From NCBI RefSeq assembly GCF_009905725.1, contig NZ_JAAAKV010000001.1:620001-684000 (forward strand): 64,000 bases of DNA. Reading direction: 5' to 3'. Positions 8,697 to 17,627 of the stretch are shown piece after piece. Within the stretch, counting starts at the first letter, position 1, and each line of letters starts with the position of its first letter. The translations under genes were made by a program, and so were the position numbers. The notes below the pieces were generated by a model. The model was not told the origin of the DNA. It ran no database searches and saw only the letters and a list, made by a program, of their open reading frames with translations. Source of the stretch: Emticicia sp. CRIBPO (GTDB lineage Bacteria > Bacteroidota > Bacteroidia > Cytophagales > Spirosomataceae).

Positions 8697-8740
8697 TTGA
8701 TATAGATCAAAAGAGCTCTCTTCAGAAGACCGGAACTTTG
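8697..8740 (+). promoter_or_regulatory. FNR-type site and -7 element for the 8762 gene
   Basis: TTGAT-ATAG-ATCAA at 8697-8710 is a perfect match to the FNR/Crp-type dyad TTGAT-N4-ATCAA. Its centre (8703.5) is 36.5 nt from the G of GAACTTTG (8733-8740), a one-mismatch TAnnTTTG -7 element. If transcription starts about five bases later, the site is centred near -41.5, the class II activator position. Confidence 0.7.
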
Positions 8741-8761
8741 CATTGTCAAACAGATACAACA

Positions 8762-9232
8762 ATGCAGAACCAGACATACCATTACATTTTTATTTGCGAT
8801 GAAAGCAGTATTGATACGGCTTTTTATCAGCTAAAAGACAAACTCCGCGAAAACCGGGACCATCACGTTTCCCTGGTTTATGCCGTTGCAGAAAGTCATT
8901 TTCTGTTTAAAAGAGAATTAAAGACCCTCAAAGAGCACTTCTATCAGCAATTACAGGTATTTACCGAAACCATCGCCGAAGCTTTTCCAGCCTATATCCG
9001 CCAGGAAACCATAGAGGTGATTCTCAATGAAAACACCCGTGATCACATTTATATCGGCATCAGGGGTATCGAAGATTTTACTTTTTCTGTCAGGCAGCAA
9101 CTGGAATTTCTCGGCATTGGAGAAAGTAACGGGCTGGTAACGCTTTTTGATATAGATCAAAATAAAAGAAAAACACACGTAGCAATTTTGCAGCATCAAA
9201 TTGAATTAAACAACAGAGACAATGATAACTAA
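8762..9232 (+). CDS. Uncharacterised 156-aa cytoplasmic protein
   Basis: I do not recognise this protein. It has no signal peptide or membrane helix and an alternating charged pattern. The ATG at 8762 is preferred; a TTG extension to 8738 would start inside the -7 element of the promoter. It stands between a Crp/Fnr gene and an RND efflux operon. Its last ~30 codons contain a second FNR-type site and -7 element serving the next gene, and its stop codon overlaps the start of that gene by 11 nt. It may be a small accessory or sensor protein of the efflux regulon (inference). Confidence 0.6.
   Translation: MQNQTYHYIFICDESSIDTAFYQLKDKLRENRDHHVSLVYAVAESHFLFKRELKTLKEHFYQQLQVFTETIAEAFPAYIRQETIEVILNENTRDHIYIGIRGIEDFTFSVRQQLEFLGIGESNGLVTLFDIDQNKRKTHVAILQHQIELNNRDNDN
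9147..9190 (+). promoter_or_regulatory. FNR-type site and -7 element for the RND efflux operon
   Basis: TTGAT-ATAG-ATCAA at 9147-9160 is identical over 14 bases to the site at 8697. Its centre is again exactly 36.5 nt from the G of CAATTTTG (9183-9190). The element lies inside the 3' end of the preceding coding sequence and 31 nt before the MFP start codon. Confidence 0.7.
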
Positions 9233-10259
9233 GAAAATTTATCCCCTGATCATTACTGCCGCTGTGCTGAGTGCCTGCGGATCCAAAAAAGAAGAAAAGA
9301 CTGCTGAAATACAAGCCGTTCCGGTGGTAACAGAACAGGCTCAGAAGACCACTTCAAAACACGAAATCTCCATCAGCGGAAACATCGAAGGGCATAAGAC
9401 CGTTCGCCTGGGTTTTATGGTGGCCGGAAAAATCAACTACATTGCAGCAGCTGAAGGGCAACTGGTCAGCAAAGGGCAGCTCCTCTCGAGTCTTGACCCG
9501 GCCAGTTACAACATCGCCCATGAAATGGCTGAGATCCAGGTTAACCAGGTGCAGGACGAATACAACCGCCTGAAAATCATGAAAGACAGGAACAGTCTGA
9601 GTGAAAGCGATTTTTCGAAGGTCAGTTTCGGACTACAGCAGGCTAAAACCCAGCAAAAACTACAGGATAAAAACCTGGCCGACACCAAACTGTATTCCCC
9701 GATAAGCGGTGTATTACTTAAAAAACTGGCTGAAACCGGGGAAATTACCGGTATAGGCACTCCCCTTTTTGTGGTTTCAGATATCAGGACCGTTAAAGTA
9801 AACGCCTTTATTCCGGAAAGTGAACTGCATCACATCAAACTCGGGCAGCAGGCTACGGTTTTGATTTCTTCTTTAAACGACACTTTCACAGGCAGGGTAA
9901 CCGAAGTAGGTTCTGCCGCTGATGTAACATCCAGGGCCTTTACCATTAAAATAGAATTACCGAACCCGAAACTCCTGATCCGTCCCGGTATGATCGCAGA
10001 AGTAAAAGTAAGCTCAGACCAAAGCAGGGAAGTACTTACCCTGCCGGCAGACGCGGTACTCAGAGACAGCGACAACCAGAGTTATGTCTATGTGGTAGAT
10101 CCCAGGCAAAACAAGGCTTTCAAACGTAAAATCAGCATCGGTCAGCTGATCAACAACCAGATCGAAATCATGTCCGGGCTGTCGGAAAGCGAAGTGGTGG
10201 TAACCGGCGGACAGCACAAGCTGGATGACGCCACACCCGTTACCATTTCTCAAAAATAA
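9222..10259 (+). CDS. RND efflux periplasmic adaptor (membrane fusion protein) lipoprotein
   Basis: The 345-residue protein carries a lipoprotein signal peptide with lipobox LSAC. The AcrA/HlyD adaptor architecture follows: a lipoyl half (GNIEGHKTVRLGFMVAGKI, EGQLVSKGQLL), a short coiled-coil hairpin (about residues 95-145), the second lipoyl half (SPISGVLLKK) and a beta-barrel domain ending in VVVTGGQHKL. It should bridge the inner-membrane pump and the TolC-like channel encoded immediately downstream. The gene overlaps the preceding small gene by 11 nt and has its own FNR-type promoter inside that gene. Confidence 0.9.
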   Translation: MITKKIYPLIITAAVLSACGSKKEEKTAEIQAVPVVTEQAQKTTSKHEISISGNIEGHKTVRLGFMVAGKINYIAAAEGQLVSKGQLLSSLDPASYNIAHEMAEIQVNQVQDEYNRLKIMKDRNSLSESDFSKVSFGLQQAKTQQKLQDKNLADTKLYSPISGVLLKKLAETGEITGIGTPLFVVSDIRTVKVNAFIPESELHHIKLGQQATVLISSLNDTFTGRVTEVGSAADVTSRAFTIKIELPNPKLLIRPGMIAEVKVSSDQSREVLTLPADAVLRDSDNQSYVYVVDPRQNKAFKRKISIGQLINNQIEIMSGLSESEVVVTGGQHKLDDATPVTISQK

Positions 10260-10295
10260 GCCAACGGATTTTATCCATTCCTAAATCATACCGTT

Positions 10296-13200
10296 ATGAA
10301 TTTTGTCAAAGCATCATTAAAATATAAACAGGTCACTTTATCTGTGCTGTTGCTGGTTTTTGCCATCGGGGTAAACTCGCTGCTCAACATGCCGAGAAGA
10401 GAGGACCCGAAAATCACGGTCCGTCTGGGGCTTGTGATGGCTTACTACCCCGGAGCCAATTCGGCACAGGTGGAAGACCAGGTCACAAAAAAACTCGAAC
10501 AATACCTTTTCCAGTTTGAAGAAGTCCGTAAAGATAAAACTTACTCCACCACGCAGGATGGTATGGTGGTCATCAATGTGGAACTGGGCGAAAAGGTCAA
10601 AAATCCGGATATTTTCTGGAGTAAACTCCGTCATGAGCTGATGCTCGCTAAAAACCTTGACCTGCCTGCAGGTGTGAGGGGCCCCATCGTCAACTCAGAT
10701 TTCGGTGATACGGAAGCCCTGGTTATCGGTATTGAAGGCAAAAATGCAGATTATGCACAACTGAAAGAATATACCCAGAAACTGGAAGACCACCTGAGAA
10801 CCATCAAATCGGTTTCAAAAATCAAGAGAGTGGGTGAACAGAAAGAGCAGATCACCATCACTTCCAACTCTGAAAAACTGTCCCAGTATGGCGTCAGTTT
10901 ACAAAGGGTCGTGCAGGTATTGCAATCGCAAAACTCGATTGGTCCGACCGGCGAAATCAAAACAAAAAACAGTAAAACACCGCTCTACACTTCAGGATAT
11001 TACAATACAGAAAATGAAATAGCCAGCCAGATCGTCGATGCCAGCAAAAGCGGGGCCATCGTCAGGCTGGGCGATGTGGCCTCGATCAACAGGACCTATG
11101 CCGAGCCCAAAAGCAAGATTTCGGTCAACGGCAACAATGCGATGATCCTGACCGTACAGATGCAGGAAGGAAACAACATCGTTAAATTCGGAGAGGAAGT
11201 GCAGCAGAAAATCAGCGAAGTATCGCAACTGCTGCCGGGTGATGTTAAACTGACGACCGTTGTGAACCAGCCCAAGCTGGTGGATGAGAACATCTCACAC
11301 TTTATCAAAGAGTTTTTCCTGGCGATTATTTCGGTGGTGATTGTGGTCATCCTGCTTTTGCCCATGAGGATTGCCGCCGTGGCTGCCATGGCCATTCCGA
11401 TGACAGTGGCCGTTACTTTTGCACTTTTACACGCTTTCGGCATAGAACTGCACCAGGTTTCACTGGCCGCGTTGATAGTGGTGCTGGGCATGGTGGTTGA
11501 CGATGCGATTGTGATTGCGGACAATTACGTGGAATTGCTCGACGAAGGGGTTGACCGCTGGACAGCCGCCTGGAGAAGTGCCACAGACCTGGTGATTCCG
11601 GTCCTGGCTGCCACTGTGACCATCATCGCCTCGTTTATGCCGATGGTGATCCTGACCGGTTCAGTGGGTGAGTTTATCCATGCCCTGCCTATTACAGTAG
11701 CCATTGCCCTGGCGGCCTCGTTCATTGTAGCGATGATCCTAACGCCTCTGTTGTGTTATACCTTCATCAAAAAAGGCCTTCATGACCATTCGGATGAAGA
11801 AAAGAAAAAGAAAACGTCTCTGCTCGACCTGATGCAGAACGGGTATAATAACTTACTGGACTGGTGTGTAAAACATTCAAAACTGACCATCGGAATCAGT
11901 ATCCTCACCATCGCTCTGGCCGGTTTGATGTACACCCAGGTAAAACAGAAGTTCTTCCCGGCGGCCGAACGCAACCAGTTTGTCGTAGAGTTATGGATGC
12001 CGACCGGGACCCGTCTTGAAAAAACAGAACAGGCCATTCAGAAAGTGGAACAATTGGTCAAAAACGACAAAAGGGTTACTTCTTATGCTACCTTTATTGG
12101 CACCAGTGCTCCGAGGTTTTACTATAACTTCTCGCCTGAAGTGCCTGTAAGTAACTATGCCCAGATCCTGATCAACACCACGGACGAAAAAACAACGGAG
12201 TCTTTTGCAGAAGAACTGTCAGAAAAAACAGGAAATCTTATCCCGGAAGGAACGCCACAGGTAAAACTGATGCAGCAAGGCTCCCCGCTGAAAGCAGAAG
12301 TGGAAGTCAGGATTATCGGTGAAAATATCGATAAATTAAAACAACTGAGTACACAGGTACAGAACATTCTGAAAAAAGCCCATGGCAGCACGCTGGTGCG
12401 GAATGACTTTAAGGAGGATTATTACGGCATCAGTATCCAGCTCAAAGACGAAGCCAACAGACTGGGTTTTACCACCGAAAGCATTTCAAAAATGGTCTAT
12501 ACCGGATTCAGCGGGGCCCCGGTCTCAACGATGTATGAAGGCAATAACCCGGTAGACCTGGTATTGAGACTGGATGAGAAAAACCGCCAGACTTCAGATG
12601 ACCTGGAAAATATTTACCTGGCCTCACCGGCTACCGGAGCCAGTGTACCTTTAAGACAGATTGCCGACCTGGTACCTGAATGGCAGACCGGCAAGATCGT
12701 GCATCGCAATGGGGTCAGAACGCTGACTGTCCAGAGCGAAACGAAAGACGGTGTACTGCCTGCAGAGTTATTAAAAGAAATCCAGCCGGAAGTAGCTAAA
12801 ATTCAGCTTCCTGCAGGCTACAGAATAGAATATGGCGGGGAATATGCCAACAAAAAAGAGACTTTCAGCCAGATGATCACGGTGCTGGTCATCAGCCTGG
12901 TGTTGATTTTCTTTATTCTTTTGTTCCAGTTCAGGAATCTCAAAGAAGCGACCCTGGTGATGTTTACCATCCCGCTGAGCCTGTTCGGAGCCATTCTCGG
13001 CTTACTCATTACCCATAACAATTTCGGTTTCACGGCCTTCGTCGGGCTGGTCAGTTTATCAGGCATTGTCGTGAGAAACGCCATCATCCTGATCGATTAC
13101 ACCAATGAACTGCTTCACAAAGGCATGGATATCCCTACCGCTGCGGTAGAAGCAGGAAAACGACGTCTGAGACCTATTTTCCTGACCGCCATGGCTGCAG

Positions 13201-13364
13201 CGATAGGTGTCTTGCCGATGATTATTTCTGGTTCACCGATGTGGAGTCCCCTGGCCAGTGTACTGGCGGTGGGTGTCATCTGGTCTATGGTCATGGCCCT
13301 GCTCACCGTTCCGGTGCTTTATATCGCCATTGTTAAACCGAAAGACAAATTGCAGCATAATTAA
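10296..13364 (+). CDS. RND efflux pump, inner-membrane permease
   Basis: At 1022 residues this is a full-length AcrB/MexB-type permease: an N-terminal transmembrane helix, two large periplasmic loops and two bundles of six-transmembrane helices. The proton-relay aspartate pair is visible as GMVVDDAIV in the fourth helix, and the porter-domain regions are intact. It exports small hydrophobic or cationic compounds by proton antiport. It lies 36 nt after the adaptor gene and 7 nt before the TolC-like gene, so the three form one operon. Drug versus metal specificity cannot be decided; the sequence looks like hydrophobe (HAE-1-like) transporters. Confidence 0.93.
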   Translation: MNFVKASLKYKQVTLSVLLLVFAIGVNSLLNMPRREDPKITVRLGLVMAYYPGANSAQVEDQVTKKLEQYLFQFEEVRKDKTYSTTQDGMVVINVELGEKVKNPDIFWSKLRHELMLAKNLDLPAGVRGPIVNSDFGDTEALVIGIEGKNADYAQLKEYTQKLEDHLRTIKSVSKIKRVGEQKEQITITSNSEKLSQYGVSLQRVVQVLQSQNSIGPTGEIKTKNSKTPLYTSGYYNTENEIASQIVDASKSGAIVRLGDVASINRTYAEPKSKISVNGNNAMILTVQMQEGNNIVKFGEEVQQKISEVSQLLPGDVKLTTVVNQPKLVDENISHFIKEFFLAIISVVIVVILLLPMRIAAVAAMAIPMTVAVTFALLHAFGIELHQVSLAALIVVLGMVVDDAIVIADNYVELLDEGVDRWTAAWRSATDLVIPVLAATVTIIASFMPMVILTGSVGEFIHALPITVAIALAASFIVAMILTPLLCYTFIKKGLHDHSDEEKKKKTSLLDLMQNGYNNLLDWCVKHSKLTIGISILTIALAGLMYTQVKQKFFPAAERNQFVVELWMPTGTRLEKTEQAIQKVEQLVKNDKRVTSYATFIGTSAPRFYYNFSPEVPVSNYAQILINTTDEKTTESFAEELSEKTGNLIPEGTPQVKLMQQGSPLKAEVEVRIIGENIDKLKQLSTQVQNILKKAHGSTLVRNDFKEDYYGISIQLKDEANRLGFTTESISKMVYTGFSGAPVSTMYEGNNPVDLVLRLDEKNRQTSDDLENIYLASPATGASVPLRQIADLVPEWQTGKIVHRNGVRTLTVQSETKDGVLPAELLKEIQPEVAKIQLPAGYRIEYGGEYANKKETFSQMITVLVISLVLIFFILLFQFRNLKEATLVMFTIPLSLFGAILGLLITHNNFGFTAFVGLVSLSGIVVRNAIILIDYTNELLHKGMDIPTAAVEAGKRRLRPIFLTAMAAAIGVLPMIISGSPMWSPLASVLAVGVIWSMVMALLTVPVLYIAIVKPKDKLQHN

Positions 13365-13371
13365 TACCATC

Positions 13372-14721
13372 ATGAAAAGTCTTAAAAACATAAAAACAAG
13401 CTGGACCATCATCCTAACCCTAGGTGCCATCATTCCCGGATTTGCCCAGCAGTCTGAGCCGGTAAGCCTGCAAAAGGCCATTGACCTGGCTCTGACAAAC
13501 AACCAGCTGATCAACATCAGGAAAATGCAGATCGAAGAAAAACAGGCCAAAGTAGCGGAAGACAAGATCAGAAAATATCCGGCAGTCAGCCTGAGCTCTA
13601 CTTATCAATACAGCCAGAACCTGGGAAAACTCGTGGTACCGCAGGGTTCCTTCGGTTCACTTCCCCTGAGTCCTGAAAACACCATTGCCCTGCCTGGTGA
13701 AGAAAAAGTATTTGAACTGGGTAAACATAATAATTTCAATGCAGGGATATCCGTCTATCAGCCCTTGTCGCAACTCGACAAAATCAAAACAGGTGTAGCC
13801 GTTTCTGAAACAGAGGTAAACATAGCCGGACAGGAAAAAGTAAAAGTATCTCTTCAGATCAGACAGGCTGTTGAAAGGCTGTATTATGGTCTGCTGATCA
13901 ATCAGAAACAAAAAGAAGAGGCTTTGTCTAAAATAGAACTGAGCAAACTCAGGATATATGACGTGGAAAGTGCCTTATTGTCCGGTAAAACCATCAACAT
14001 CAGCAAGGCCGGGCTGCTGGCCTCCATAGCCGATGAAGAGCAAAACCTGCTTAAACTCAGCATTCAGGCAGAAGATTATACAGAAGACCTCAAACTGCTG
14101 ACAGGGATCAAAGCCAATGAACTCATCCTGGAACCCGTCAGCTTAAATTCTGATCAATACCTGCCGGCAGAGACTTATAAAAGCATGGCAGCTTCGCATA
14201 ACCCCGAACTGAAGATCGCATCGCTGACGCAGACCAAAGCAGAATATGGCATAAAAGCCGCCCGGCTTAGTAACAGGCCCGACTTCGGATTGATTGCCGG
14301 GTACAGTTTCCAGACCGGGAATAATCTTTTCCCTGCTCACAATCCGTTCATCGGGGCATCTTTAAAATGGAACATCCAGGACATTTTTTCCAATAAAGAA
14401 GTATTGAAACAAAGGCAGTTGAACCTGCAGCAAGCCCGCGAAAACGCAGACTACACCAAAGACCAGGTAAATAGCAGCATAGATAAAACGTACAGAAAAC
14501 TGGCCCATGCCACAGAGCTGATCAGTGTGGCTCAAAAAGCCCTGGATTACAGGAAAGAAGAATTAAAACTTCAAAATGACAAAAAAGAAGCGGGTCTGAA
14601 TATTGAAACGGACATTCTGAACACCAAAGCACTGATAGCCAAAGCCGAATCTGACCTGCTTTCAGCCCAGCTGAATTTCCGTCTTTCCCTTTCGGACCTC
14701 AAAATGCTGACAGGAGAATAA
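13372..14721 (+). CDS. TolC-family outer-membrane efflux protein
   Basis: The ATG at 13372 starts a 449-residue protein with a signal peptide (cut near GFAQ). The frame is open from 13258, but that part overlaps the pump gene. Two tandem halves of long alpha-helical coiled coil with short beta segments match the TolC/OEP family (SLQKAIDLALTNNQ near residue 30, and a second repeat from about 240). It forms the outer-membrane channel for the RND pump just upstream and ends at a strong bidirectional terminator. Confidence 0.9.
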   Translation: MKSLKNIKTSWTIILTLGAIIPGFAQQSEPVSLQKAIDLALTNNQLINIRKMQIEEKQAKVAEDKIRKYPAVSLSSTYQYSQNLGKLVVPQGSFGSLPLSPENTIALPGEEKVFELGKHNNFNAGISVYQPLSQLDKIKTGVAVSETEVNIAGQEKVKVSLQIRQAVERLYYGLLINQKQKEEALSKIELSKLRIYDVESALLSGKTINISKAGLLASIADEEQNLLKLSIQAEDYTEDLKLLTGIKANELILEPVSLNSDQYLPAETYKSMAASHNPELKIASLTQTKAEYGIKAARLSNRPDFGLIAGYSFQTGNNLFPAHNPFIGASLKWNIQDIFSNKEVLKQRQLNLQQARENADYTKDQVNSSIDKTYRKLAHATELISVAQKALDYRKEELKLQNDKKEAGLNIETDILNTKALIAKAESDLLSAQLNFRLSLSDLKMLTGE

Positions 14722-14724
14722 CAA

Positions 14725-14760
14725 AAAAGTCCGGAATGCAGCAATACATTCCGGACTTTT
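14725..14760. terminator. Bidirectional terminator between tolC-like gene and uvrB
   Basis: A perfect 14-bp stem (AAAAGTCCGGAATG and its complement, 14725-14738 and 14747-14760) with an 8-nt loop has A-runs on one side and T-runs on the other. It can stop both convergent transcripts. Confidence 0.9.
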
Positions 14761-14776
14761 CATTCAAACAGAGGTA

Positions 14777-16801
14777 TTAAACCAGCTCTTCAATTTTATC
14801 TTTCAGTTGTTTCATTTCATCCCTGAACCTGGCGGCTTGCAGGAAGTCAAGTTCTTTCGCTGCCTGCTCCATCTTGCTCTTCGTTTCTTTCATTAATTTC
14901 TCCAGCTGAGGCTTGCTCATGTAAGCCACCACAGGATCCGCCGCAATTCTCGGGGTTTCCGGTTCCACATAATAGCCCTTGGTAGTCGGTTTAAAATCAG
15001 CCACGGAAGTTTGTTCCATGATGGCCTCCTTGCTTTTGAGAATGGTTTTCGGGGTAATGCCATGCTCCTCATTATAGGCTATCTGGATAACCCTTCTCCG
15101 GTTGGTTTCGTCAATGGCTTTTTCCATGGAGCCCGTGATCCGGTCGGCATACATGATCACTTTACCGTTCTCGTTCCTGGCAGCACGTCCGATGGTTTGT
15201 ATCAGCGAACGGATATCCCTCAGGAAACCTTCTTTATCAGCGTCCATGATGGCTACTAATGACACCTCCGGTAAATCAAGTCCTTCTCTCAGCAAATTGA
15301 CCCCTACCAATACATCTATAACCCCTAACCTCAGTTCCCTCAGAATCTCCACCCTTTCCATCGTCTTGACTTCCGAGTGAATGTACCTTCCCTTGATACC
15401 GACCCTGTCCAGGTATTTACTGAGTTCTTCTGCCATACGCTTGGTCAGGGTAGTCACCAGCACCCTTTCATTTTTCTTGATGCGGTCATTGATTTCTTCC
15501 AGCAGATCGTCTATCTGGTTCAGACTTGGCCGTACATCAATCTCAGGATCAAGCAGACCAGTCGGACGGATAATCTGCTCTACCACCACTCCTTCTGCCA
15601 GCCTGATTTCATAATCGGAAGGCGTCGCACTCACAAAAATGGTCTGTGGGGTCATTTCTTCAAATTCAGCAAAAGTCAGCGGGCGGTTGTCCATCGCCGA
15701 AGGCAAACGGAAACCATACTCCACCAAAGCTGATTTACGGGAGCGGTCACCGCCATACATGGCCCTGATCTGCGGCATGCTGACATGGCTTTCGTCTACC
15801 ACCAGGAGGAAATCGTCCTGGAAATAATCGAGCAGACAGAAAGGACGCTGTCCCGGCTGGCGTTTATCAAAATACCGCGAATAATTTTCTATACCCGAAC
15901 AATAGCCCAGCTCACGCATCATTTCCAGGTCAAACTCGGTTCTTTCCTGGATCCGCTGGGCTTCTATCAATTTTCCTTCACTTTCAAAATACCGGATCTG
16001 GGCTACCATGTCATCCTGGATTTCTTTCATGGCTTCAAACATGACGTCTTTCCCGGTTACAAACAGGTTGGCCGGGAAAATAACGATTTTGCTCTCCGAA
16101 CTGATTTTTTTACCCGATTGAGGTTCTATTTTCTGGATTTCTTCAATCTCATCGCCCCAGAATACGATCCGGTAAGCAAAATCGGCAGAGCCGGGATAAA
16201 TATCTACGGTATCACCCTTCACCCGGAATGTCCCGCGGTTAAATTCCACTTCTGTCCTGGAATATAAAATAGAAACAAGCTTGTACAGAAACTGATTCCT
16301 GCTGACGGTCTCTCCCACCGCAGCTTTGATGATGCTTTGTTTGAATTCATTGGGATTTCCCGCACCGTAAATACAGGAAACAGAGGCCACCACAATCACG
16401 TCTCTCCGGCCCGACATCAAAGCCGCCACCGTCGAAAGCCTCAGTTTATCTATTTCCTGATTGATCATCAGGTCTTTTTCTATATAAGTATTCGTAGAAG
16501 CAATGAAGGCTTCCGGCTGATAGTAATCATAGTAAGAAATGAAGTACTCAATGGCGTTTTCAGGAAAAAACTGTTTGAATTCCCCGTAAAGCTGGGCCGC
16601 CAGGGTTTTGTTGTGACTCAGGATCAGCACCGGTCTGTCCAGTTTCTGTATTACGTTCGCGACCGTAAATGTCTTTCCCGAACCCGTTACCCCGAGCAAT
16701 ACATTGGACCGTTCCCCTGCTTCAATCGCATGAATCAACTGCTCAATAGCCTGAGGTTGATCTCCGGTAGGCTTATAATCTGAAATTAGCTTAAATGACA
16801 T
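14777..16801 (-). CDS. uvrB: Excinuclease ABC subunit B
   Basis: This 674-residue protein is full length for UvrB. It has the Walker A motif GVTGSGKT near residue 40, the damage-verification beta-hairpin region (SYYDYYQPEAF), the DEAD-like box DESH, helicase motifs V and VI (VGVNLLREGLDLPE, QTIGRAARN) and a C-terminal UVR coiled-coil that recruits UvrC. It verifies DNA lesions delivered by UvrA and loads UvrC in nucleotide excision repair. The gene stands alone, converging on the efflux operon. Confidence 0.98.
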   Translation of the reverse strand: MSFKLISDYKPTGDQPQAIEQLIHAIEAGERSNVLLGVTGSGKTFTVANVIQKLDRPVLILSHNKTLAAQLYGEFKQFFPENAIEYFISYYDYYQPEAFIASTNTYIEKDLMINQEIDKLRLSTVAALMSGRRDVIVVASVSCIYGAGNPNEFKQSIIKAAVGETVSRNQFLYKLVSILYSRTEVEFNRGTFRVKGDTVDIYPGSADFAYRIVFWGDEIEEIQKIEPQSGKKISSESKIVIFPANLFVTGKDVMFEAMKEIQDDMVAQIRYFESEGKLIEAQRIQERTEFDLEMMRELGYCSGIENYSRYFDKRQPGQRPFCLLDYFQDDFLLVVDESHVSMPQIRAMYGGDRSRKSALVEYGFRLPSAMDNRPLTFAEFEEMTPQTIFVSATPSDYEIRLAEGVVVEQIIRPTGLLDPEIDVRPSLNQIDDLLEEINDRIKKNERVLVTTLTKRMAEELSKYLDRVGIKGRYIHSEVKTMERVEILRELRLGVIDVLVGVNLLREGLDLPEVSLVAIMDADKEGFLRDIRSLIQTIGRAARNENGKVIMYADRITGSMEKAIDETNRRRVIQIAYNEEHGITPKTILKSKEAIMEQTSVADFKPTTKGYYVEPETPRIAADPVVAYMSKPQLEKLMKETKSKMEQAAKELDFLQAARFRDEMKQLKDKIEELV

Positions 16802-16890
16802 GTGAGAAGTTTTTCTGTTTACAAATCTAACAACAAATTGCCAGGATTAATTTGTTTTGGTATGAAAGCTATTTTTTTGAGCATCAGGTC

Positions 16891-16953
16891 CTCCGGCCTG
16901 AAGGCCGGAGCAAAGAACGTGGGGGGCTTCGGCCGGCCTGAAGGTCAGGCCGG
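16891..16953. repeat. Two GGCC-TGAA-type hairpins upstream of uvrB
   Basis: CTCCGGCC-TGAA-GGCCGGAG (16891-16910) is a perfect 8-bp stem with a TGAA loop. A second hairpin, 16933-16953, pairs 9 bp around AGG. They share the core of the hairpins at 1419, 1477 and 19845. They lie between the ends of the methyltransferase and the start of uvrB. Confidence 0.6.
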
Positions 16954-16988
16954 GGGCAGGCTTTTTCCTTTACGTACTTCTTTCCTCC

Positions 16989-17627
16989 TTATTCCTTTCT
17001 CCCTTCATAAAACACCAATGTCCCGAACAAGGTATTTTTATAACCCACCATTTCCACCGGCCAGAAACCTGCTTCAGTGATATAATCCGGCAGTTTCCCG
17101 GCCACATTATCAGAAGTAGTGTGAAAATTATCCACGAGCTGGACCAGGAAAAACAAAAACCGCATCAGGAAATTTGCAGGTTTGCCCCAGTCCGCGATGA
17201 TCATCAGTCCTCCCGGCTTCAGAATCCTGTACAACTCGCTGAAGCCCTGTTGCTTTTGTGCCTTGTCAAGATGATGAAAAACCCAGCTGGAGGCTACTTT
17301 GTCAAAATAATGATCCGGAAAAGGTAACCTTTCTCCGGCTCCAAGAATGAGTTGTGAATTTCCCAGGTTTTTCTTCCGGGCTATTTCTAAAATTACAGGG
17401 TCTACATCATACCCGTATGCTTTTACTTCCGGGTTTGTTGACGACAAAATCTCAAGCAATGTCCCCGTTCCGCATCCGAAATCCAGTACATGCTCATTAT
17501 CTTTCAGGTTTAACAGGTCAATTACCTTTCGTTTTACCAGGCTTTCGGGCATCAGCCACCTGATCACCCGGTCATAATAAGGGGTCAGGAAATGATATTT
17601 CAAAGCCGGTATGTATTTATTCTCCAT
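16989..17627 (-). CDS. Class I SAM-dependent methyltransferase
   Basis: The 212-residue protein has the SAM-binding motif I VLDFGCGTGTLLEIL (about residues 49-63), an acidic residue after motif II (YGYDVD), and the motif III region LYRILKPGGLMIIADWG. This pattern is typical of UbiE/COQ5-like methyltransferases. A hydrophobic stretch FLMRFLFFLVQLV follows, which may contact the membrane. Its start overlaps the stop of the SpecificRecomb-like gene by 11 nt, implying translational coupling. The substrate is unknown; a lipid or quinone-like acceptor would fit the context but is only a guess. Confidence 0.8.
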   Translation of the reverse strand: MENKYIPALKYHFLTPYYDRVIRWLMPESLVKRKVIDLLNLKDNEHVLDFGCGTGTLLEILSSTNPEVKAYGYDVDPVILEIARKKNLGNSQLILGAGERLPFPDHYFDKVASSWVFHHLDKAQKQQGFSELYRILKPGGLMIIADWGKPANFLMRFLFFLVQLVDNFHTTSDNVAGKLPDYITEAGFWPVEMVGYKNTLFGTLVFYEGRKE

